From: Streptomyces sp. T12
Lineage (GTDB): Bacteria > Actinomycetota > Actinomycetes > Streptomycetales > Streptomycetaceae
Reading direction: 5' to 3'
Length of the DNA: 64,000 nt
Assembly (NCBI RefSeq): GCF_028736035.1
Contig: NZ_CP117866.1
Span: forward strand, 10,209,001-10,273,000
The translations under genes and the position numbers were made by a program. Each line of letters opens with the position of its first letter. Position 1 is the first letter of the stretch. Positions 1-7,563 of this stretch are shown one piece after another. The notes under the pieces were generated by a model. The model did no database searches. It had not been told where the DNA came from and saw only the letters and a program-made list of their open reading frames with translations.

Positions 1-182
1 TTGGCGCAGGGAGTTCAGCCACATCTGGAAGTTGTTCCGCTGCCCGGGCGTGAGTGGGAGAAAGCGGGGGTTGGGCGGTGTGGCCGGGGGGATGGGCTGT
101 ACGCGCGGGCCGTTGGCCGGGCGGTAGGCGGCAGGGATCAGCAGCGGGACGCGAAGAATCGGTGCCAGGAACGGGGCAGCCC
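1..182 (-). other. Out-of-frame C-terminal continuation of the WXG-like gene
   Basis: This stretch is open on the minus strand to the window edge, in the frame next to that of the gene at 138-1145. It reads as a proline-rich linker (PANGPRVQPIPPATPPNPRF) followed by LTPGQRNNFQMWLNSLR, which looks like real protein. No start codon or ribosome site precedes it in its own frame, and a stop lies near position 280. The simplest reading is that it is the original C-terminal part of the upstream gene, separated by a one-base frameshift near 170-190. It continues beyond the window. Confidence 0.45.
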
Positions 183-1145
183 GGGCACAGGGCTGTCGTT
201 GTCCGGCCGCGGCATCTTCACCTTCGCCTTTGAGCTGTCCAGAGCGGGCGGGATCTTGCCGAGCGCAGCGATCCGCATGTCACTCGTGACGAGTTCGTGC
301 AGTCCGCCGTCGTGGCCGTCCCCTCCGAACCGCGGCTGTTCCCATGGCCAGAGGGATTCATCGGGGGAGGTCTCCTCGATCGGCAGCCGCCGCTTGGCGG
401 TCTCTATGTGATCGGCGTAGGCGTCGCAGGCGTTGGCGATCATCTTGCAGGCGGTGGGCAGGTTCGCCATGAGGGTCTCGTCCTCGCTCACCTCACTGGG
501 CGGCGAGCTCTTGCCGACGAACTTCCTGAAGAACTCCTCGACCCGGTCGGCGGTCTGACCGACCTCGTCGAGAGTCGCGCGCTTCCACGCGGCTTCGGAG
601 TCCCAGTACGCCGCTTCGAGAATCTTGGCTGCGGCACGCCAGGTACCCGCCACGGCACGGCACTTATCCGGCTGCCCGAGGAAACGCTCGTTGAAGAGGA
701 GCTGGTCGACACCGCTGGTCTCGCCGACGACCTCGGGGAGGTCCTCAGCGTGGTGACTGCCGCGCGGGGAGCAGTCAGGCCCCGACGGCTGTCCACCGAT
801 GTCCGGACCTTGAGGGCTCTGACCGAGAAGCTCGGCCGCGATACGGCTTTCCTGTCGCAGATACGCCTCGGCCGACTTCAGCAGCGCGCCCGCACTGTTG
901 GCCATCACCTGGTGGGCAAAGGCGGACTGGTCGAAGACCGTCTTCACGGCCTCCTTGTACACAGTGGCGAAGGCGCGGCCCGCCTCGTCGTCGCCAGCCA
1001 TGCCCCCGTTCTCGCTGAGTTCGGTGGAGAGCAGGCTCAGCATGTTGTAGATCAGGTCACGCAGATCCACCAGCGACCAGGACGCGTTGACGAAGTTCGA
1101 GGTCTGATGCTGAAGATCCAACGCCCCTCCCCGTGGCCCTGACAT
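138..1145 (-). CDS. WXG/ESX-like helical protein, probably frameshifted
   Basis: About 335 codons from ATG 1145; the longer frame upstream is not convincing coding sequence. The N-terminal half is predominantly helical and acidic, with segments such as SWSLVDLRDLIYNMLSLL and FDQSAFAHQVMANSAGALLKS. This style is seen in WXG100-like N-terminal domains of actinobacterial ESX substrates and polymorphic toxins. No enzymatic motif is visible. The last residues, after the KMPRPDNDSPVPG segment, look like shifted frame, and good coding sequence resumes in the next frame (1-182). The protein is therefore probably truncated by a frameshift. The family assignment is an inference from general character only. 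Confidence 0.5.
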   Translation of the reverse strand: MSGPRGGALDLQHQTSNFVNASWSLVDLRDLIYNMLSLLSTELSENGGMAGDDEAGRAFATVYKEAVKTVFDQSAFAHQVMANSAGALLKSAEAYLRQESRIAAELLGQSPQGPDIGGQPSGPDCSPRGSHHAEDLPEVVGETSGVDQLLFNERFLGQPDKCRAVAGTWRAAAKILEAAYWDSEAAWKRATLDEVGQTADRVEEFFRKFVGKSSPPSEVSEDETLMANLPTACKMIANACDAYADHIETAKRRLPIEETSPDESLWPWEQPRFGGDGHDGGLHELVTSDMRIAALGKIPPALDSSKAKVKMPRPDNDSPVPGLPRSWHRFFASRC

Positions 1146-1519
1146 GCACTCAGGGGAACCGTACACGGTTGCGAATAAAGGCTGTTGGCGTAACCGATGC
1201 CCGTGCGCCACATGAAGGGCTGCCGTGCGGGCCTCGGCGGAAATTTTCGGATAGCGGCGCCAGGATTGCCAGTGATGATCACCGTCAAGGCCCGTTCCGT
1301 TTTCGGAACACCTCGGCGTCGCCCTGGCCGTGATGGGGCGCGGGAGCACCGTCCTGCAGACTCCCACTCGGTGCGCCTTGGCGCCGTCTCACGCACGAGC
1401 GTGTCGACGGAGATGTTCGGCCAGAGACACGGCCAGGTCTACTGCTGCTGGGCAATCAGCCAGAGGCGCTGAGCGGCTCGGGCCCATGAGGCTTCGGCAT
1501 CCGGCCCTTCGTATCCCGA

Positions 1520-1815
1520 CTCCAGCTCGGCCAGGTCGGCAAGACCACACTGCTGCGAGCCGTGACCGGCACCCTGCCCCGGACACCGAACGCACCACGG
1601 GCAGCGTCACCGTCCTGGGCCACGACCCCCTCACCCTGTCGGCACCAGCCCTGCGCACCCTGCGCCGCCACCGCCTCGCCTACGTCGGCCAGGACCCCGG
1701 CTCCGCCCTCAACCCGCGCATGAAGGTGCGCCGCCTGCTCGCCGAAGTCGCCGTGGACAAAAGCCCCGAGGCCATCCGGGCACAGCTCGCCGAGGTACGC
1801 CTGCCGTCGGTCGCC
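1520..1815 (+). pseudogene. Remnant of an oligopeptide-type ABC transporter ATPase
   Basis: A Walker A segment, GQVGKTTLLRAVTG, is encoded from 1529. After a change of frame near 1580 the sequence continues as TTGSVTVLGHDPLTLSAPAL and then YVGQDPGSALNPRMKVRRLL, the Q-loop region typical of Dpp/Opp-type ATPases. No start, signature motif or Walker B follows, and the downstream sequence runs into the next gene. This is a decayed fragment of a nucleotide-binding domain. The flanks 1146-1519 and 1816-1880 hold nothing else I can support. Confidence 0.65.
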
Positions 1816-1880
1816 CGGCTCAACCGCTGGTGTTCCTCAAGTCCGGGTCACGGCGGGACGTCGGTGGGCATCCTGCGGTC

Positions 1881-2453
1881 ATGTCGCTCGCAGCAGTCGC
1901 CATCGTCGTGGCGTCCATCAGTGCCCTGTTCACTGCGGCCAACATGATCGTCTCAGCACTCACCTACCGACGTGGCCGACCACGCGTCTACATGCGCTCC
2001 TACTGGAACCCTTATGGACCCTTCTCCTGGGACCCTCCTGATTATGAGTGGGATGACGGAGAAGGGCTCTTCACGATCCACCTTGTCAACAAGAGTCAGG
2101 CCACTGTGAAGGTGAACGGGCTTTATGCCGAGTTTGACTGGGATCGTAATAGGCTTCATTTCTTGGGCAAGGCCAGAGGCAAGGCTGCCCTGAAAATCAT
2201 CAAGGGTGCGGACGAGAGAGAAATCCCTCCTTTCGGAGGGATCAAGTGGCTGGCGCAGACTCCCAATCCCCAAGGCCGCCCTAGGAGGATGGATTTCTCC
2301 CGCGTGCGTCTGACTGCCTCCCTGACGAACGGGAGTCGGGTTCAAAGCAAGTGGATGACCAACGATTTTCCACCCAGGTTGAGGCTACCGGATCCAATCT
2401 CATCCGATCAGCCCCAACAACTCTCGTTCGAAGACCTCGAAGAGGTGGAGTGA
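1881..2453 (+). CDS. Small N-terminally anchored membrane protein, paralogue 1 of 3
   Basis: A 190-residue protein whose first about 28 residues form one hydrophobic helix (MSLAAVAIVVASISALFTAA), followed by the basic motif TYRRGRP and a soluble domain that looks beta-rich. Start ATG 1881 was chosen because it places the helix at the N-terminus as in the two neighbours; ATG 1830 in frame is possible. The C-terminus is acidic. It shares the layout helix, N-M-x(5-6)-TYRR-x-[RK]-P-[KR], then an immunoglobulin-like pattern, with the next two genes, so the three are diverged copies. The stop overlaps the ribosome site of the next gene. Function unknown. GC is lower than in most of the window. Confidence 0.75.
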   Translation: MSLAAVAIVVASISALFTAANMIVSALTYRRGRPRVYMRSYWNPYGPFSWDPPDYEWDDGEGLFTIHLVNKSQATVKVNGLYAEFDWDRNRLHFLGKARGKAALKIIKGADEREIPPFGGIKWLAQTPNPQGRPRRMDFSRVRLTASLTNGSRVQSKWMTNDFPPRLRLPDPISSDQPQQLSFEDLEEVE

Positions 2454-2455
2454 CT

Positions 2456-2980
2456 ATGGCTGCCGACTGGTGGGCCCGAGGTGTCGCAATCGCTGCTGCA
2501 CTCGCTACATCTCTCAACATGTTCATTGCATTCAAGACATACCGGAGGGCCAAGCCCAAGCTCGACATCATAGTTGAGCTCGCTAAGGCTGATCCGAATC
2601 TAATACTCAACGCGAAAGTGGTCAGCTGCCGAGGCCATTACGTATTCTTGCTCAGGCTTGCCAACAGTGGGGCCACGGCACTCAGTATTGAGCATATTAG
2701 TCTCTTCTCGTTTTATGGGAAGTGGTATCGCAAGGCCAAGTCCATCCTTTCTTTCGGCCACTTCCTGGAAGAGCCGCTGAAGATCGAGCCGTTCGATGGT
2801 GAGCAGTATCCCTTGAAGATGCCTTCTCCCGAATGGACAACAGGTGGGGAACGGCCGCGCTATGTGCGCATCATGGTTGGGCTTAGGGACGGCCGGGAAG
2901 CCCACAGCGTCAAGGTACGAGTGACAGAACAGATGATGCGACCGGTTGAGGTTGAAGCAGAGGCCGAGACATCGAACTGA
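2456..2980 (+). CDS. Small N-terminally anchored membrane protein, paralogue 2 of 3
   Basis: A 174-residue protein starting at ATG 2456, two bases after the previous stop, with GAGGTGGAG as ribosome site inside the end of the upstream gene. That implies one transcript and likely translational coupling. One N-terminal hydrophobic helix (GVAIAAALATSLNMFIAF) is followed by KTYRRAKPKLDIIVEL and a soluble domain with LLRLANSGATALSIEHI, a segment matched in paralogue 3 (LRLANRGVTPMGVERI). No catalytic motif is seen. It probably exposes its soluble domain to the cytoplasm, given the positive residues just after the helix; this is inference. Function unknown. Confidence 0.8.
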   Translation: MAADWWARGVAIAAALATSLNMFIAFKTYRRAKPKLDIIVELAKADPNLILNAKVVSCRGHYVFLLRLANSGATALSIEHISLFSFYGKWYRKAKSILSFGHFLEEPLKIEPFDGEQYPLKMPSPEWTTGGERPRYVRIMVGLRDGREAHSVKVRVTEQMMRPVEVEAEAETSN

Positions 2981-3209
2981 GGACGTGTGGCCGTTCGGAG
3001 ATTGCCACACGGCCTGTCAGGCGTGCCCCAGCTCGACGCGGACGCGCCCGTGGAGCGTCCGGCCGGTGAGGGTGGGGGAGTTTCGCCGACCGAACCTCTG
3101 AGAGGGGCTCAGGGGCCGTGCGGCTTGCCCGAGAGCCACCGGGGCGACACGTCCTGCACGTCTCGACGGGTGGCTCGTCAGAGGGTGGCCGGCCGAGCAG
3201 ACTCGGGAC

Positions 3210-3785
3210 ATGACCCAGAACCCAGACCTAGCGGTTGCCGCACTGTGGGTAGCTGGTGCCAGTGCGGTAGGCGCCCTGTGCAACATGGGTATCGCGTGGC
3301 TTACCTACAGACGGGTGCGGCCCAAGGTGGACGTCATCGTGGAACGGCACCTGATGAGTCCGGCGAATCCGAAGCCACAGCATGAGCGCGGCTATCTTAT
3401 CTGGCTCCGGCTGGCGAACCGTGGCGTGACTCCTATGGGTGTCGAGCGTATTGACTTCATCCCCGTCCATGGTCGTTGGTGGAAATGGAAAACCAAGCAG
3501 AAGAAGGACCCCGGGGGAGAGTGGTTCAGCGAGCCGAAGGTGATCCCGGCTCTGGGGGGTCTGAAGTATCAGACGGAGCTTCGGCCTAGTGCGCTGATGC
3601 ACGAGGGCGAGAACCCTCGGCATCTGTTGATCCGGGCCCGGCTCACCAACGGCAAGCATCGGAAGACACGGATCAAGGATCTGTCCGGCCTGGTGGTGGA
3701 GATCGGCCCAGAACCGGAGCCTGAGCCGTCTGCCCCTCGGCGTCGGTGGGGATTGCTTGGTCGGCTCCGAAGCAGGAACCGCTAG
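3210..3785 (+). CDS. Small N-terminally anchored membrane protein, paralogue 3 of 3
   Basis: A 191-residue protein from ATG 3210 with the same layout as its two neighbours: hydrophobic helix (VAALWVAGASAVGALCNM), WLTYRRVRPKVDVIVER, then a soluble domain with IWLRLANRGVTPMGVERIDF. It has a proline/arginine-rich tail (PEPEPSAPRRRWGLL). It is separated from paralogue 2 by 229 bp with no convincing gene, so it may have its own promoter. Conservation of the LANxGxTxxxxExI segment between copies 2 and 3 suggests the soluble domain is under constraint. Function unknown. Confidence 0.8.
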   Translation: MTQNPDLAVAALWVAGASAVGALCNMGIAWLTYRRVRPKVDVIVERHLMSPANPKPQHERGYLIWLRLANRGVTPMGVERIDFIPVHGRWWKWKTKQKKDPGGEWFSEPKVIPALGGLKYQTELRPSALMHEGENPRHLLIRARLTNGKHRKTRIKDLSGLVVEIGPEPEPEPSAPRRRWGLLGRLRSRNR

Positions 3786-3839
3786 GCGTCTCGGCTCTAG
3801 TGCCGCTTTGCCTATCGCTTCTTAGGAACCGGTACCGGT

Positions 3840-4223
3840 CTACCTGTACCAATCCCCGTCTCTACTAACTAGTTCGCGTACCGCAGCCTCGGCGAGCGCC
3901 TCGCCAGGCTCCACGGTCCCTCCGGGGGCCTCCCAGGTGCCGCGCCGGTGGCAGCCCAGCAGCACACCGTCGGGACCGTGGACGATCACACCGACGCCGA
4001 GCGCAGCGTTCGGCGGGGGCGGCGCGGTCGTGCGGGGCCGGCTCGGCACCCGCTCCGGCCGGCGGGCAGAGTACAGCCGGTACGACGCAGCGTTGCCCTC
4101 CTGCGGGGCGTCGATACCGGTGACCGACTCCAGGGTGAGGCCGTGCTCGACGAGGAGGTCCTCCCACAGATGAGGCGCGAGGACCTTCTCCGAACTAGCC
4201 GCGACGCGCTCCCCACATCGCAT
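3840..4223 (-). pseudogene. C-terminal half of a split methyltransferase/NUDIX gene, itself truncated
   Basis: Residues from about 14 on (VLAPHLWEDLLVEHGLTLES to SYRLYSARR) are the end of a class I SAM methyltransferase. A proline-rich linker and a NUDIX domain follow (GVGVIVHGPDGVLLGCHRRG, WEAPGGTVEPGEALAEAAV). The NUDIX box stops right after REL: the EExG part is missing and LVSRDGDWYR plus a stop follow. The first about 13 residues are not methyltransferase sequence. The missing front of the gene is at 19620-20183, which ends in LVHMW exactly where this piece begins. The two pieces therefore derive from one bifunctional methyltransferase/NUDIX gene interrupted by the 15.4-kb insertion, with a second break inside the NUDIX box near 3870. 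The product is almost certainly inactive. Confidence 0.8.
4190..4199 (+). repeat. Left terminal inverted motif of the element
   Basis: CCGAACTAGC lies 3-4 codons from the point where recognisable methyltransferase coding sequence resumes (about 4186). Its partner is at 19610-19619 in the opposite orientation, with one mismatch. Confidence 0.45.
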
Positions 4224-4535
4224 GCCGATCCGCTGATCTTCGTGAGATCCCTGTACGGCCCGCGATAGCCAAGGAACTAAGGATCAACAGGACCAGGCAA
4301 CGGCGATTACGCACGGGCCCGGACGGCCTTGCGGCATCACCGGCCCTGCTTGCCAAGGGATGGGCCAAGCCCGTCGACATCAAGACCACCGCGGCCCGGT
4401 TTCGCCGGGTGACCTTCAGAGCACGGGTCGTCTGACCTCTGCACGAAGACGTTATGTCACTTTCAATGCGTGATCCGCTACTTTGTGTAAGCGTGCGACA
4501 ACTGCCAACGGCGGACACCGAAAGAGGCACTAGCT

Positions 4536-6032
4536 ATGACCAGCCGACGTGATGTACTGCGCCTGGGCGCACAGGTGACTGCAGCGGGACTGGCTGCCAC
4601 CGTGTTGGACGCACCAGCCGCCCATGCATCCGACGGCCCGGAACCGCGCGCCTGGCGCGAGCTGGCACGAGCACTCAGCGCCGGTGCGGGACTGTACCGG
4701 CCGGGCGATGGCGAGCACACGCGGCTCGCCCCACCGGACAATCTGCGCTACGCCGGCACCCGGCCCGCTGCCATCGTCGCTTGCGCCGCTGAGAGGGATG
4801 TGCAGGTCGCGGTCAGATGGGCCGTCAAGCATGGCGTACCTCTGGCCCCCCGCTCGGGCGGCCACAACTACGCCGGGTACTCGACGACCCGGGGACTGCT
4901 GATCCATTTGCGTAGAATGCGCGGCGTCTCACCCGTCGGCAGGCGCAGCCTGGTGCTGGGCGGTGGGGCCACCAACTCCGACGTTTACGAGGCCAGGGCG
5001 GCGAACCTGTACTTCCCGGGCGGCCGCTGCCCGGGTGTCGGTGTCGCCGGGCTGACCCTTGGCGGCGGACTCGGTTTCAACGACCGCAAGTGGGGGCTCT
5101 CCTGCGACCGTCTGCGATCCACTCGGGTCGTCCTCGCTGACGGATCCATCGCGCTGGCCAGCGATCGACACAACGCCGATCTGTTCTGGGCCTGCCGGGG
5201 CGGTGCCGGCGGCAACTTCGGCATCAACACCGGCTTCGTCTTCGACGCGGTGCAGGTCACCGATCAGCGTGCCACGGTTTTCGACCTCTCCTTCGGACTC
5301 GACTCCGCGGTGGCGGTGACGACGGTCCTGCAGGAGATCCTCGACCAGGACCGCTCAGGCGATTTCGACGTGCGGATCGGCTTCTCCCGCACCGCAGCCG
5401 GAGCCGGTTCCATCACGATCCTGGGCCAACGTCTCGGTACGGAGGACCAGCTCCGGCCACGACTGGCGGGCTTGCTCGCGCTCCGTCCCGGCAAACGCTT
5501 CATCGAGCAGCGTCACTTCTGGACTGCCCAGGACTACCTCATGGCCCAGCACCACCCCACGGCGATGGCCTCCAAGTCACTGGTTCCGACGGTTTGGCTG
5601 GAACCACACATGATCGAGACCATCGCCTCCTGGGTCGGCGCCTGGCAGCCCGGTACCTCCGGTGCCACCGGCTACGTCACCCTCTTCGCGATGGGTGTCC
5701 ACAGCAACACCCCCACACCGACCGCAACCGCGTTTCCGCACCGCGACGCCACGTTCGTCATCGATATCGGCACCGAGTGGAATGCCGCCACACCCCAACC
5801 CCAGGTTCAGCAACTCCTCGCCCAGACACGCCTGCTCCACCGCAGCCTCAGCCGCGAACTCCAGACCTCGGCGGCCTACGTGAACTTCCCCGACCCCGAT
5901 CTGCCCGACTGGCCCGCCGCCTACTACGGCGCCAACTACAACCGCTTGACCCGAGTCAAGAGCCACTACGATCCCCGTCACGTATTCCGCTACGACCAGG
6001 CCGTCTGCAGCGACCTCGGCAACCACCCGTAA
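4536..6032 (+). CDS. Tat-exported FAD-linked oxidase of the berberine-bridge type
   Basis: A 498-residue secreted flavoprotein from ATG 4536 after AAAGAGG. The N-terminus SRRDVLRLGAQVTAAGLAAT followed by AHA is a twin-arginine signal. An FAD_binding_4 domain occupies roughly residues 70-240, with RSGGHNYAGYST (His110) and GRCPGVGVAGLTLGGGLGF (Cys165). These match the two residues that give bicovalent flavin attachment in BBE-like enzymes. The C-terminus (YVNFPDPDLPDWPAAYYGAN, then YDPRHVFRYDQAV) is the BBE domain. Such enzymes oxidise sugars, alcohols or alkaloid-like substrates with oxygen; the substrate here is unknown. Given the nearby glycan genes, an oligosaccharide oxidase is plausible but unproven. 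A strong hairpin follows the gene. Confidence 0.88.
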   Translation: MTSRRDVLRLGAQVTAAGLAATVLDAPAAHASDGPEPRAWRELARALSAGAGLYRPGDGEHTRLAPPDNLRYAGTRPAAIVACAAERDVQVAVRWAVKHGVPLAPRSGGHNYAGYSTTRGLLIHLRRMRGVSPVGRRSLVLGGGATNSDVYEARAANLYFPGGRCPGVGVAGLTLGGGLGFNDRKWGLSCDRLRSTRVVLADGSIALASDRHNADLFWACRGGAGGNFGINTGFVFDAVQVTDQRATVFDLSFGLDSAVAVTTVLQEILDQDRSGDFDVRIGFSRTAAGAGSITILGQRLGTEDQLRPRLAGLLALRPGKRFIEQRHFWTAQDYLMAQHHPTAMASKSLVPTVWLEPHMIETIASWVGAWQPGTSGATGYVTLFAMGVHSNTPTPTATAFPHRDATFVIDIGTEWNAATPQPQVQQLLAQTRLLHRSLSRELQTSAAYVNFPDPDLPDWPAAYYGANYNRLTRVKSHYDPRHVFRYDQAVCSDLGNHP

Positions 6033-6083
6033 CGACACCCCACCCGACTGCGTGCTGACCCGGAGCCCCCGACGGACTGGATT

Positions 6084-6113
6084 GGCCCTCCGCTGGTGAT
6101 CTCGCGGAGGGCC
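6084..6113. terminator. Hairpin between convergent genes
   Basis: A perfect 10-bp stem, GGCCCTCCGC / GCGGAGGGCC, with a 10-nt loop lies between the convergent flavoprotein gene (ends 6032) and the propeller gene (ends 6203). There is no U-tract, which is normal for actinomycetes. It probably serves both strands. Confidence 0.7.
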
Positions 6114-6202
6114 GGAATATTCCGCTGACCTGTAGGTCTGCCAGCGCGTCGAACCCGGCATGCTCGGGCGGTCACCTCAGCCGGGGCATGCGGTCGCGCT
6201 GA

Positions 6203-7471
6203 TCACTTGCCCTTGGTCACCCGCAGGCCGTCGAAGCGGACTGTGTCGGCGGTGTCGATCCAGTGTGCCTGAGCGGACCACGTGCCCGGCTCCAGCCCGT
6301 GCAGCGGGGCGCTGGTGGCGATGCCCTGATTGTCGCTGAACTGGGAGTCGGTGTCCTTGGTCCCTCCGAACCGCAGCCCCCTGTCCGTGGTGGTGAAGTC
6401 GATGCGCGCGTGGGACACCGCAGTCCCGTCCATCCTCACTGCCTTCACCCGCAGCCGCCGGGGGAACGGCTTCCCGGCGCGGGTCTGCTGGTGATCCCCC
6501 TCCACCGGTCGCAGCTCATACAGGGCGAGTCGGACCAGTTCATGGGTACCGGCCAGCGCGACCCACATCTCTCCGTCGGAGGTGGTGGTGATGTCCGTGG
6601 GGCGCGAACCTGAGTCGAACTCCACGGCCCTGGCCTCGGTCCCGCCGGGAGCGACGTATCCGATGGTGTCGTTCTCCGGGCAGCTGAACCACAGGCCACC
6701 GTCCGGTGACGGGCGAAGCCGTTCGGCGGGAGCCGGGGTGTCCACTGTGGTCCACGCACCGGTGCCAAGGACGTAACGGAGGATCACCGGGCCTGCTGTC
6801 GCCACCCACAGCGCCTCCCCGGCGGCGGAGAAGGCCAGGTCACGTGGGTCCTCCTCATGCGGCAGCGGGACCGGCTCGTCGAATTTATCGGCGGTGATCC
6901 GGTACGGCCTGATATGCCGCCCGTCCGGGGAGCCCACCCAGTAGTGCGTGGGCCTGGTGTCGGGCGGAACGGCGATGCCCCACAGCCGCGTCCGGTCCGG
7001 GACAGCGGATGAGTAGGACAGGTCGTGGCCCGTGCCGCTCTCGTTGAGGTTGCAGAAGGCGAGGCTGCCCTGGTCGGTGAGGGGAGCCACCAGGCGCGTA
7101 CCGCTGCCCTTTGGCGCGGGAGCGAGGGCCAGCCCGTGGCAAGCGGACCGGGGGCCGATCGGATGCGCGGTGTAGGTGCCTTGGTGGCACTGGACGAACG
7201 CTGCCTTGTTCGACGAGGTCCAGGCCACGGTCCACGCGCCGTGCCCAGGCCACAGGGTCAGCCCGGCGGCATGCGGCGGCGCGGAACCCCACGCATGGAC
7301 GTTGCTGTCGAAGGGCCGCTTCGGCCGTGCGTCGCCGATCAGGGAGTTCTCGCCGCGGAACAACAACAGGCCGTCCCGCGGATCGTGGACGAGCGCGACG
7401 GGTGACACGGCGGTGGGAAGTGTGACGGTCCCGCTGGTGCCAGCGGATGTGACGGGGATGACGGCAGACAT
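6203..7471 (-). CDS. Vgb-like beta-propeller protein with C-terminal Ig-like domain
   Basis: A 422-residue protein from ATG 7471 after GGAGG (CCACGGAGGCGCC). Repeated blade motifs such as PRDLAFSAAGEALWVA, PSPDGGLWFSCPENDTIGYV and PTDITTTSDGEMWVALAG are those of the virginiamycin B lyase-like/SMP-30-type propeller. The last about 100 residues (FPRRLRVKAVRMDGTAVSHA onward) look like a beta-sandwich domain. No signal peptide is evident. It lies 92 bp downstream of a related propeller gene on the same strand, so both are probably co-transcribed. Vgb lyase activity is not implied, because the fold is widespread. Role unknown. Confidence 0.75.
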   Translation of the reverse strand: MSAVIPVTSAGTSGTVTLPTAVSPVALVHDPRDGLLLFRGENSLIGDARPKRPFDSNVHAWGSAPPHAAGLTLWPGHGAWTVAWTSSNKAAFVQCHQGTYTAHPIGPRSACHGLALAPAPKGSGTRLVAPLTDQGSLAFCNLNESGTGHDLSYSSAVPDRTRLWGIAVPPDTRPTHYWVGSPDGRHIRPYRITADKFDEPVPLPHEEDPRDLAFSAAGEALWVATAGPVILRYVLGTGAWTTVDTPAPAERLRPSPDGGLWFSCPENDTIGYVAPGGTEARAVEFDSGSRPTDITTTSDGEMWVALAGTHELVRLALYELRPVEGDHQQTRAGKPFPRRLRVKAVRMDGTAVSHARIDFTTTDRGLRFGGTKDTDSQFSDNQGIATSAPLHGLEPGTWSAQAHWIDTADTVRFDGLRVTKGK

Positions 7472-7563
7472 GGCGCCTCCGTGGATGGTCGGGCGTTGGC
7501 CGGGGCGCCGGGGTCGTCCGGGCACGGACGACCCCGGCGGACTCCCGAGGGATTGGTCGCGCC

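Noticed and set aside
297..1142. A 281-codon plus-strand frame
   Set aside because: It is antisense to the WXG-like gene. Its composition is that of a shadow frame (many Gly/Val/Arg, no motifs).
4268..4439. Possible short plus-strand gene before the flavoprotein
   Set aside because: A frame reading LAKGWAKPVDIKTTAARFRR is open for about 55 codons but has no start with ribosome site and no recognised family.
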